Below, in pieces: positions 45,726 to 53,075 of a DNA stretch of 64,000 bases (position 1 is its first letter; each line of letters opens with the position of its first letter). The DNA is from Pseudomonas sp. FP2335 (GTDB taxonomy: Bacteria > Pseudomonadota > Gammaproteobacteria > Pseudomonadales > Pseudomonadaceae): NCBI RefSeq assembly GCF_030687535.1, contig NZ_CP117437.1:5639501-5703500 (forward strand), read 5' to 3'. The translations under genes and the position numbers were made by a program. The notes beneath the pieces were generated by a model. It was given only the letters and a program-made list of their open reading frames with translations. It searched no databases and had not been told where the DNA came from.

Positions 45726-46589
45726 TCAGAGGGGCGACATTTCCTGCGCCAAGCCCAGAAACGCCGCTGGCAACCGTGCGCTTTTTCTTTCCTTGAGGCA
45801 GTACAAATACTCCGGAATCTGCGGCGCATGCTCGATGGTCAGCACCCGCAGTTGCGGGTCATGGGGCACTTCCTGGCGCGCAATGATGCTGATGCCGATA
45901 TTGCGCAACACCGCCTCGCGGATCGACTCGCGGCTGCCGATTTCCAGCAGCGGCCCGTAGCTCACGCTAGCGCCCTGCAACATCTCTTCCGTCAGCCGCC
46001 GTGTGGTCGAGCCCGCTTCACGCATCAACAAGGTATGCCCGGCCAGGGCACTGAGGGGTACATGGTCGAGCTTGGCCAGGGGATGGTCGCGATGCACCGC
46101 CAGCACCAGCGGGTCGGTGCCCAATACCCGGCGGATCAGGCGTGGGTCTTCCACCAACTGCGAGGACGCGGCGACATCGACGCGGTAATCGTCCAGCGCT
46201 TCGAGCACCTGTTGGGAGTTGCCGATTTCCACCGACACGTCCACCTGCGGCAGGCGTTCGCGGAAGGCTTTGACCAGGTCGAGAATGTAATACGGCGCCG
46301 TCGCGGCAATCCGCAATGCGCCCTGGACCTGGCCGTTGTTGCGCAGGAAAAACTCGATGTCCGCTTCTTGCTGCAACAGCGCCTTGACCATCGGCAGCAG
46401 CCGCGCGCCTTCATCGCTGACGGTCAGACGCCGGCCGCCACGGTAGAACAGCTCAACACCGTATTGGCTTTCGAGGTTGCGGATCTGGGTGGTGACCGTG
46501 GGCTGGCTCAGGCCGAGTTTTTTCGCCGCCTGGGTAATGCTGCCCAGGCGCGCGACCATGTAAAAAGCCTTCAACTCGGCACTCAGCAC
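45726..46589 (-). CDS. LysR-family regulator of aminophosphonate genes
   Basis: A 287-residue LysR activator. The N-terminal winged HTH has AFYMVARLGSITQAAKKLGL and SQPTVTTQIRNLESQYGVEL; the substrate-binding domain runs from about residue 88 (GALRIAATAPYYILDLVKAF). It fits the group tied to phosphonate use (PhnR-like, TIGR03339). The start is the GTG at 46589 with GAGGG upstream; translation before this point falls inside cadA sequence. It starts 16 bp after the cadA stop on the same strand and lies upstream of the transporter operon. Confidence 0.86.
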   Translation of the reverse strand: MLSAELKAFYMVARLGSITQAAKKLGLSQPTVTTQIRNLESQYGVELFYRGGRRLTVSDEGARLLPMVKALLQQEADIEFFLRNNGQVQGALRIAATAPYYILDLVKAFRERLPQVDVSVEIGNSQQVLEALDDYRVDVAASSQLVEDPRLIRRVLGTDPLVLAVHRDHPLAKLDHVPLSALAGHTLLMREAGSTTRRLTEEMLQGASVSYGPLLEIGSRESIREAVLRNIGISIIARQEVPHDPQLRVLTIEHAPQIPEYLYCLKERKSARLPAAFLGLAQEMSPL

Positions 46590-46605
46590 GCCACCCTCAC
46601 ATCCA

Positions 46606-48858
46606 TTATTTGCGCAACAGGCGCAGGCCATTGAACACCACCAGCAGGCTGACGCCCATGTCGGCAAACACCGCCATCCACATGGTGGCCATGCCCAGGA
46701 ACGTGACTGCGAGGAAGATCGCCTTGATCACCAGCGCCAGGGCGATGTTCTGCCGCAGGATACTCGAGGTTTGCCGCGACAACCGAATGAATGCGGGAAT
46801 CTTGCGCAGATCATCGTCCATCAGGGCCACGTCGGCCGTCTCGATGGCGGTGTCGGTGCCGGCTGCGGCCATGGCGAAACCGATCTCGGCACGGGCCAGG
46901 GCCGGGGCATCGTTGATGCCGTCGCCGACCATGCCGACGCGATGGCCTTGGCCATAGAGGGTTTCGATGGCTTGCAGTTTATCGGTGGGCAGCAGGTCGC
47001 CACGGGCCTGATCGATGCCGACCCGGGCGCCAATCGCCTGGGCGGTGTGGGTGTTGTCGCCGGTGAGCATCAGGGTCTTGATGCCCAGCGCGTGCAGTTG
47101 CTGGATGGCTTCACGGCTGCTGTCCTTGACCGTGTCGGCCACGGCAAACAGCGCCAGCGGGCCGGACTTGTCGAGCAGCAGCACCACGGACTTGCCTTGT
47201 TTTTCCAGGGCGAAGAGTTTTTCTTCCAGCTCCGGCGAGCACAGGCCGAGGTCCTCCACCAGGCGGTGGTTGCCCAGGTGATAGGTTTCGCCGTTGATGT
47301 CGCCGCGCACGCCACGGCCCGCCAGCGCCGCGAAGTTATCCACAGCGTGCAGCGCCAGGTTTTTATCCACAGCCGCATTGGCGATGGCGAGGGACACCGG
47401 GTGGTCGGAACGCCCGGCCAAACTCGCGGCTAACGCCGGTGCGCTGGCTTCGACGTTGGGGAACAGCGCCAGGTAATCGGTTTGCACCGGCTTGCCGTGG
47501 GTGATGGTGCCGGTCTTGTCGAGGGCCAGGTAGTCGAGTTTGTAGCCGCCCTCCAGGTAGACGCCACCCTTGATCAGGATGCCTTTGCGCGCCGCCGCCG
47601 CGAGGCCGCTGACGATGGTCACGGGCGTGGAGATCACCAGCGCACACGGGCACGCCACCACCAGCAGCACGAGGGCGCGGTAGATCCAGTCGAACCACAC
47701 GCCGGCCATGAACAGCGGCGGGATCAGGGCTACGCCGAGGGCAAACAGGAATACCGCCGGGGTGTAGACCCTGGAGAAACTGTCGACAAAGCGCTGGGTC
47801 GGCGCGCGGGCGCCTTGGGCCTGTTCCACGGCGTGAATGATCCGCGCCAAGGTGGAATTGTTGGCCGCTGCGGTGACTTTGTATTCCAGAGCGCCGGCCT
47901 GGTTGATGGTGCCGGCGAAGACCTTGTCGCCCACGGTCTTTTCAATGGGCAGGCTTTCGCCGGTGATCGGCGCTTGGTCAATGGTCGATTGGCCCGCAGT
48001 GACTTCGCCGTCCAGGCCGATGCGCTCGCCAGGCTTGACCCGCACGATAGCCCCAAGATCGATGCTTTTGACCTCTTGTTCAGCCCACGAACCGTCGGCC
48101 TGCCGCACCGTGGCCTGTTCGGGGGTCATCTGCATCAGGCCGCTGATAGCGTTGCGCGCACGGTCCAGGGATTTGGCTTCGATCAGTTCGGCGACGGTAA
48201 ACAGGAACATCACCATGGCCGCTTCCGGCCACTGGCCGATCAGGATTGCGCCGGTCACCGCGATGCTCATCAGCGCGTTGATGTTCAGGTTGAGGTTTTT
48301 CAGGGCGATCCAGCCCTTTTTGTAGGTGGTAAGGCCGCCGCTGAGGATCGACACCAGCGCCACCAGGGCAATCACCCAGGTCGGCGCGGCGTTAGTGAAG
48401 TGCAGCACTTCAGCGCCCAATGCACCGACGCCGGACAATGCCAGCGGCCACCAGTGTTTCTTGGCGGGTGGTGCGGCAGCCGGGGTGCCTTCCTCGATGG
48501 GGTCGGCCTGCATGCCGATGGATTTGATCGCGGCGATGATCGGCGCGGTGCTCGGCAGGTCGTGGGTGACGCCGAGGATGCGGTTGATCAGGTTGAATTC
48601 CAACTGCTGGATGCCGGCGAGCTTGCCCAGTTTGTTCTGGATCAGCGTCTGCTCGGTGGGGCAGTCCATGGCTTCGATGCGGAACGTGCTCAAGCGCGAG
48701 CCGGCGGTGGGCGCCTCGTTCAGCGTCACCTTTGCCGCAGCCGAGCTGGCGGAACAGCAGGAATCGCCGTGGCCGTGGTTATGCACAGGCGTGAGTTTAT
48801 GCTCGCCATGATCATGGTCGTGCTTGTGTTTATGCGGGGTGTGGATGGAATCGCTCAT
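46606..48858 (-). CDS. cadA: Cd2+/Zn2+/Pb2+-exporting P-type ATPase
   Basis: A 750-residue P1B-type ATPase that pumps divalent soft metals out of the cytoplasm. The N-terminus is His-rich (HKHKHDHDHGEHK, then HNHGHGDSCC) and is followed by an HMA domain with the MDCPTE motif (about residues 68-73) typical of zinc/cadmium pumps. The transport helix has the CPC motif (VVACPCALVIST), the phosphorylation site is DKTGTITHGKP, and the hinge is MVGDGINDAPAL. The gene is divergent from cadR, and the promoter between them has MerR-type spacing. Confidence 0.95.
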   Translation of the reverse strand: MSDSIHTPHKHKHDHDHGEHKLTPVHNHGHGDSCCSASSAAAKVTLNEAPTAGSRLSTFRIEAMDCPTEQTLIQNKLGKLAGIQQLEFNLINRILGVTHDLPSTAPIIAAIKSIGMQADPIEEGTPAAAPPAKKHWWPLALSGVGALGAEVLHFTNAAPTWVIALVALVSILSGGLTTYKKGWIALKNLNLNINALMSIAVTGAILIGQWPEAAMVMFLFTVAELIEAKSLDRARNAISGLMQMTPEQATVRQADGSWAEQEVKSIDLGAIVRVKPGERIGLDGEVTAGQSTIDQAPITGESLPIEKTVGDKVFAGTINQAGALEYKVTAAANNSTLARIIHAVEQAQGARAPTQRFVDSFSRVYTPAVFLFALGVALIPPLFMAGVWFDWIYRALVLLVVACPCALVISTPVTIVSGLAAAARKGILIKGGVYLEGGYKLDYLALDKTGTITHGKPVQTDYLALFPNVEASAPALAASLAGRSDHPVSLAIANAAVDKNLALHAVDNFAALAGRGVRGDINGETYHLGNHRLVEDLGLCSPELEEKLFALEKQGKSVVLLLDKSGPLALFAVADTVKDSSREAIQQLHALGIKTLMLTGDNTHTAQAIGARVGIDQARGDLLPTDKLQAIETLYGQGHRVGMVGDGINDAPALARAEIGFAMAAAGTDTAIETADVALMDDDLRKIPAFIRLSRQTSSILRQNIALALVIKAIFLAVTFLGMATMWMAVFADMGVSLLVVFNGLRLLRK

Positions 48859-48888
48859 CAGGTCGCGTCCGTAAGGTGCCTGTTGCCA

Positions 48889-48919
48889 AGTAAAGACCCT
48901 GTAGCCACTATAGGGTCAA
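48889..48919 (-). promoter_or_regulatory. MerR-type promoter/operator of cadA
   Basis: On the minus strand -35 TTGACC (48919-48914) and -10 TTTACT (48894-48889) are separated by 19 bp, longer than the usual 17. The dyad ACCCT-N11-AGGGT (48896-48916) lies within the spacer. Both are hallmarks of promoters that MerR-family proteins twist into an active form. Confidence 0.83.
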
Positions 48920-48942
48920 GCACCCATTTGGAGATTGCTGCG

Positions 48943-49383
48943 ATGAAGATCGGCGAACTGGCGAAACTGACCGACTGCCCCGTGGAAACCATCCGCTATT
49001 ACGAGAAGGAAGGCCTGCTGCCACCGCCGGCGCGCACCGAGGCCAATTACCGCGTGTACACCCAGGCGCACACCGAGCGGCTGATCTTTATCCGCAATTG
49101 CCGCAGCCTGGACATGACCCTGGAGGAGATCCGCAGCCTGCTGGATTTGCGCGACAGTCCGCAGGACCAGTGCGAAAGCGTGAATGCGTTGATCGACGAG
49201 CATATCCACCATGTGAAAGCGCGGATCGACGGGCTGTTGGCGTTGCAGGAACAGTTGCTGGACCTGCGCCAGCGTTGTGGCGGTGGGGAGCAGTGCGGGA
49301 TTTTGCAGCGGCTTGAAGTCAGCGGAAGTGTGGCGGCCAGTGAGGCTGAGCCTTCCCATGTGGGCAGAAGCCACGGCCACTAA
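48943..49383 (+). CDS. cadR: Cd(II)/Pb(II)-responsive MerR-family regulator CadR
   Basis: A 146-residue regulator. The HTH is IGELAKLTDCPVETIRYYEK, followed by the coiled dimer helix and metal cysteines C77, C112 and C118, close to the C77/C112/C119 set of P. putida CadR. The tail is His-containing (HVGRSHGH), as in CadR, where it adds metal binding. It is divergent from cadA and most likely activates the cadA promoter on metal binding and represses it otherwise. The ATG at 48943 gives the usual length. Confidence 0.93.
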   Translation: MKIGELAKLTDCPVETIRYYEKEGLLPPPARTEANYRVYTQAHTERLIFIRNCRSLDMTLEEIRSLLDLRDSPQDQCESVNALIDEHIHHVKARIDGLLALQEQLLDLRQRCGGGEQCGILQRLEVSGSVAASEAEPSHVGRSHGH

Positions 49384-49401
49384 CTCAAGTGAATACGGAC
49401 T

Positions 49402-49494
49402 AAATGTGGGAGCGGGCTTGCTCGCGAATGCGGTGTGTCAGCTAACACATCTGCAAGCTGATCCACCGCTTTCGCGAGCAAGCCCGCTCCCACA
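49402..49494. repeat. REPIN (type 1) between cadR and thyA
   Basis: Arms AAATGTGGGAGCGGGCTTGC and GCAAGCCCGCTCCCACAC around a 30-bp loop with GTGTGTCAGCTAACACATCT. It lies between the convergent cadR and thyA genes. Confidence 0.92.
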
Positions 49495-49514
49495 CAAGCT
49501 AGATCCCACATTGA

Positions 49515-50348
49515 TCAGATGGCGACATCAGCCTTGATGCTCGGATCGGCGTCGTAACCCACAATTTCAAAGTCTTCGAACTTGTAGTCATAGATCGACG
49601 CAGGCTTACGCTTGATCACCAACTCCGGCAGCTTCTTCGGCGTACGCGCCAGCTGGGTCTGGATCTGTTCCATATGGTTACTGTACGCATGGGTGTCGCC
49701 AGTGGTGACGATGATCTCGTGGGGGATCAGGTCGCACTGCTGCGCCAGCATATGGGTGAGCAGCGCCAGCGCCGCGGTGTTGTACGGCAGGCCGAGGAAC
49801 ACGTCGGAGCTGCGGATATACAACTGCATCGACAGGTGACCGTCATGCACGAAGGCCTGGTACAGCAGGTGGCACGGTGGCAGGGCTTGCTTGCCGTTGC
49901 GCGCGTTTTCCTGGGGGCTCAGGGTCTCGTCGGGCAGGTACTCGACGTTCCAACCGTGGAACAGGATGCGGCGGCTGTTGGGGTTGGTCTTGAGCGTATG
50001 CACCATGTAGTCGATCTGGTTGATCGTGCCACCGTCCTTGGTCGGCCAGGCGGTCCACTGCTCGCCGTACACCGGGCCCAGGTCACCGTCTTCGGTGGCC
50101 CATTCGTCCCAGATCTTCACGCCGTTTTCATTCAGCCACTTGATGTTGGTGTTGCCGCTCAACATCCAGATCAGTTCGTTGGCGATGCTTTTGAAGTGAA
50201 GCTTCTTGGTGGTCAGCAGCGGAAAGCCGTCGGCCAAGTTATGCCGATACTGACGGGCAAACACGGCCTTGGTGCCGGTGCCGGTGCGATCGCCCTTGGT
50301 CAATCCATTGGTCACGACGTCGTTCAGTAGTTCGAGATATTGCTTCAT
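49515..50348 (-). CDS. thyA: Thymidylate synthase
   Basis: Methylates dUMP to dTMP with methylene-tetrahydrofolate. The 277-residue protein has the opening [14 protein letters not shown], the Arg loop [12 protein letters not shown], the catalytic Cys in [12 protein letters not shown] and the dUMP-binding [14 protein letters not shown]. The frame is open to 50396, but the ATG at 50348 gives the family N-terminus. lgt lies upstream, 54 bp away, on the same strand; lgt-thyA is a common pair. Confidence 0.97.
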   Translation of the reverse strand: MKQYLELLNDVVTNGLTKGDRTGTGTKAVFARQYRHNLADGFPLLTTKKLHFKSIANELIWMLSGNTNIKWLNENGVKIWDEWATEDGDLGPVYGEQWTAWPTKDGGTINQIDYMVHTLKTNPNSRRILFHGWNVEYLPDETLSPQENARNGKQALPPCHLLYQAFVHDGHLSMQLYIRSSDVFLGLPYNTAALALLTHMLAQQCDLIPHEIIVTTGDTHAYSNHMEQIQTQLARTPKKLPELVIKRKPASIYDYKFEDFEIVGYDADPSIKADVAI

Positions 50349-50402
50349 TTTTTTACCCGTATCGTTGAAGCCGAGGCAGGGCAACCGCCTCGGCATTCGA
50401 AT

Positions 50403-51215
50403 TTAAAGCGCAGTGTTCTTCAGCGGCTGCGGGCGATTGTACGCCCACCACAGCAGGCCCAGGCCGGCGAGGATCATCGGCAGGCTGAGGATCTGACCCA
50501 TGGTCACCCAGCCCCACGCCAGGTAGCCCAACTGTGCATCCGGCACGCGCACGAATTCGACGATGAACCGGAAGATCCCGTAGAACAACGCGAACATGCC
50601 CGACACAGCCATGGTTGGGCGCGGCTTGCGCGAGAACAGGTAGAGAATCAGGAACAGTGCCACGCCTTCCAGCGCGAACTGGTAGAGCTGCGACGGATGG
50701 CGCGGCAGTTGCGCCGGGTCGCTGAATGGCGGGAACACCATCGCCCACGGCACGTCGGTCGGCTTGCCCCAGAGCTCGGCGTTGATGAAGTTGCCGATGC
50801 GCCCGGCCCCCAGGCCAATCGGTACCAGCGGCGCGACGAAGTCCATCAGTTCGAAGAACGACTTGCCGTTGCGACGGCCGAACCACCAGGCAGCGATCAT
50901 CACGCCGACAAACCCACCGTGGAACGCCATGCCGCCCTTCCACACTTCGAAGATCAGCGTCGGATTGGCGATGTACGCCGACAGATCGTAGAACAACACG
51001 TAGCCCAGGCGCCCGCCGACGATCACCCCCATCGACAGCCAGAAGACCATGTCGGAGAGCTTCTCCTTGGTCCAGGTCGGGTCGAAACGGTTCAGGCGCC
51101 GGGAAGCCAGCAGCCAGGCGCCGCCGATACCGATCAGGTACATCAACCCGTACCAGTGGATTTTCAGCGGACCGATGGCCAGGGCCACCGGGTCGATCTG
51201 CGGGTAAGGCAGCAT
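50403..51215 (-). CDS. lgt: Prolipoprotein diacylglyceryl transferase
   Basis: Transfers diacylglycerol from phosphatidylglycerol to the lipobox Cys of prolipoproteins in the inner membrane. The 270-residue protein has seven or so helices, the Lgt signature [17 protein letters not shown] and [20 protein letters not shown], and [12 protein letters not shown]. It is the middle gene of tauE-lgt-thyA, all on the minus strand. Confidence 0.96.
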   Translation of the reverse strand: MLPYPQIDPVALAIGPLKIHWYGLMYLIGIGGAWLLASRRLNRFDPTWTKEKLSDMVFWLSMGVIVGGRLGYVLFYDLSAYIANPTLIFEVWKGGMAFHGGFVGVMIAAWWFGRRNGKSFFELMDFVAPLVPIGLGAGRIGNFINAELWGKPTDVPWAMVFPPFSDPAQLPRHPSQLYQFALEGVALFLILYLFSRKPRPTMAVSGMFALFYGIFRFIVEFVRVPDAQLGYLAWGWVTMGQILSLPMILAGLGLLWWAYNRPQPLKNTAL

Positions 51216-51280
51216 TGCGACTCCTCGTTAAATCATTCGTTATAGCGCCCGGACCATGCCGGGGCGCGATTAAGGCTGCG

Positions 51281-52063
51281 TTACAGCAAGAAATTCAAAC
51301 CGACGCAAAACAGCAACCCGGCAAACAGGCGCTTGAGCAAGCGCGGCGACAGCTTGTGCGCCAGGCGCGCGCCGAAACGGGCAAACACCATGCTGGTCAG
51401 GGCAATGCCCAACAGCGCCGGCAAATACACGAACCCTAGACTATGAGCGGGCAGCAGCGGGTCATGCCAGCCCAGAATCATGAAACTTAATGCACTGGCC
51501 AGGGCAATCGGCAGGCCGCACGCCGATGAGGTGGCCACCGCCTGCTGCATCGGCACGCTGCGCCAGGTCAAGAACGGTACGGTCAACGAGCCGCCGCCGA
51601 TGCCGAAAATCGCCGACGCCCAGCCGATCACCGTGCCGGCCAGGGTCAGGCCGAGTTTGCCCGGCACCGTGCGACTGGCCTTGGGCTTGACCTCCAGGGC
51701 CAGTTGCAGCGCGATCACCAAGGCGAACACACCGATGACCTTCTGCAAGTGCGGGCCGGAGATGGCTTCGGCGGTCAGTGCGCCAAAACCGGCGCCGATC
51801 AGGATGCCCACGGTCATCCACACAAAGATCGGCCAGCGCACCGCGCCACGCCGGTGGTGCTCACGCACGGCGTTGATCGAGGTAAAAATGATGGTCGCCA
51901 GTGAGGTGCCCACGGCCAGGTGGGTCAGCACCTGGGGGTCGAAGCCCTGCAAGGTGAAGCTGAACACCAGCACCGGCACGATGATAATCCCGCCGCCCAC
52001 CCCGAACAGCCCGGCCAGCACACCCGCACAGGCGCCCAGCGCCAAATACAGCAAAAATTCCAT
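51281..52063 (-). CDS. TauE/SafE family permease
   Basis: A 260-residue membrane protein with about eight helices. It opens with the TauE/SafE pattern LGACAGVLAGLFGVGGGIIIVP and repeats it in the second half (IGWASAIFGIGGGSLTVPFL, about residues 154-173). Such proteins export sulfite or other small organic sulfonates or anions; the substrate here is unknown. I start at the ATG at 52063 with a G-rich upstream. It is divergent from the NRDE gene and upstream of lgt. Confidence 0.85.
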   Translation of the reverse strand: MEFLLYLALGACAGVLAGLFGVGGGIIIVPVLVFSFTLQGFDPQVLTHLAVGTSLATIIFTSINAVREHHRRGAVRWPIFVWMTVGILIGAGFGALTAEAISGPHLQKVIGVFALVIALQLALEVKPKASRTVPGKLGLTLAGTVIGWASAIFGIGGGSLTVPFLTWRSVPMQQAVATSSACGLPIALASALSFMILGWHDPLLPAHSLGFVYLPALLGIALTSMVFARFGARLAHKLSPRLLKRLFAGLLFCVGLNFLL

Positions 52064-52183
52064 GGGAGCCCCCAAATCAAGTCCGGCATGTTAACGGATG
52101 GAAGGCATGCGACCCAACTGGAGACGATGGAACGCCCGCGCTTGAGTGCGTAGAGTGGCAAAAAACACAAAAGGGATCGCCTG

Positions 52184-52930
52184 ATGTGCCTGATTGTCTT
52201 CGCCTGGCGGCCGGGCCATGCCCAGCCACTGATCGTCGCGGCCAACCGTGATGAGTTCTACGCCCGCCCCAGCCTGCCGCTGGCCCAGTGGCCGGATGCA
52301 CCCGAGGTCTACGCCGGCCGCGATCAGGAAGCCGGCGGCACCTGGCTGGGCGTGAATGCCGACGGGCGGTTTGCCGCCCTGACCAATATCCGCGATCCGC
52401 ACCAGCCACCGGCGCGCAAGTCCCGCGGGGAACTGGTGGCGCGCTTTCTCAATGGAAACCTGCCGATTGACGACTACTTGGCCGACGTTAACGGCCGTTC
52501 GATCGAATATGCCGGGTTTAACCTGCTGCTGGGCACACGGGAGGAGTTGTGGCACTACAACGCCAATCACACCCAGCCGACGCGGTTGCAGGCCGGGGTG
52601 TATGGGTTATCCAACGCTGGGCTGGATACGCCTTGGCCCAAGTTGCTCAAGGCCAAGGCGGCGTTGAGTGCGGTGCTGGATGACCCGCAACCGGAGGCGT
52701 TGCTGGGGCTTTTAAGTGATCCGCAGACAGCGCCGTTTGCAGACTTGCCCGATACCGGCGTGGGGTTGGCGACGGAGAGTCTTTTATCCAGCGTGTTTAT
52801 CGCCAGCCCCAGTTATGGGACGCGGGCGAGTACGGCGTTGATTGTGAATGCCGACGGGACTCGGCGGATGGTGGAGCGTAGTTTTGGGCCCCATGGTGGG
52901 CGGCTGGGTGAGGTAGAACTCAACGTGTAG
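52184..52930 (+). CDS. NRDE family protein (TANGO2-like)
   Basis: A 248-residue protein that starts MCLIVFAW and has the family motif ANRDEFYARPS (residues 20-30), then YAGRDQEAGGTWLGVN and ALTNIRDP. The N-terminal Cys after Met would be exposed, as in N-terminal nucleophile hydrolases, but the function of the NRDE group in bacteria is unclear; TANGO2 is linked to heme handling. The TAG stop codon lies inside the first bases of a type 3 REPIN. It converges on ptsP. Confidence 0.88.
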   Translation: MCLIVFAWRPGHAQPLIVAANRDEFYARPSLPLAQWPDAPEVYAGRDQEAGGTWLGVNADGRFAALTNIRDPHQPPARKSRGELVARFLNGNLPIDDYLADVNGRSIEYAGFNLLLGTREELWHYNANHTQPTRLQAGVYGLSNAGLDTPWPKLLKAKAALSAVLDDPQPEALLGLLSDPQTAPFADLPDTGVGLATESLLSSVFIASPSYGTRASTALIVNADGTRRMVERSFGPHGGRLGEVELNV

Positions 52931-53057
52931 TGAGCGGGCTTGCCCCGCGCTGGGTGGCGAAGCCGCCCTAAACCCAGACACCGCGATCTTCCTGAAACAC
53001 CGCGGCGGCCGGTTTGGGGCGGCTTCGCCACCCAGCGCGGGCAAGCCCGCTCACTAC
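52927..53057. repeat. REPIN (type 3, 131 bp), overlaps the NRDE stop codon
   Basis: Same 131-bp layout as the copy at 36399-36529: outer arms GTAGTGAGCGGGCTTGCCCC and the inverse complement, inner arm GGTGGCGAAGCCGCCC. The loop is the inverse of the loop in the other copy. The TAG of the NRDE gene (52928-52930) is made from the first bases of the element. Confidence 0.9.
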
Positions 53058-53075
53058 AAGGGCCATCAGCTGAAG

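Noticed and set aside
47482..48942. Upstream extension of the cadR frame over cadA
   Set aside because: The reading frame is open but this part is antisense to cadA; the true CadR starts with MKIGELAKL at 48943.
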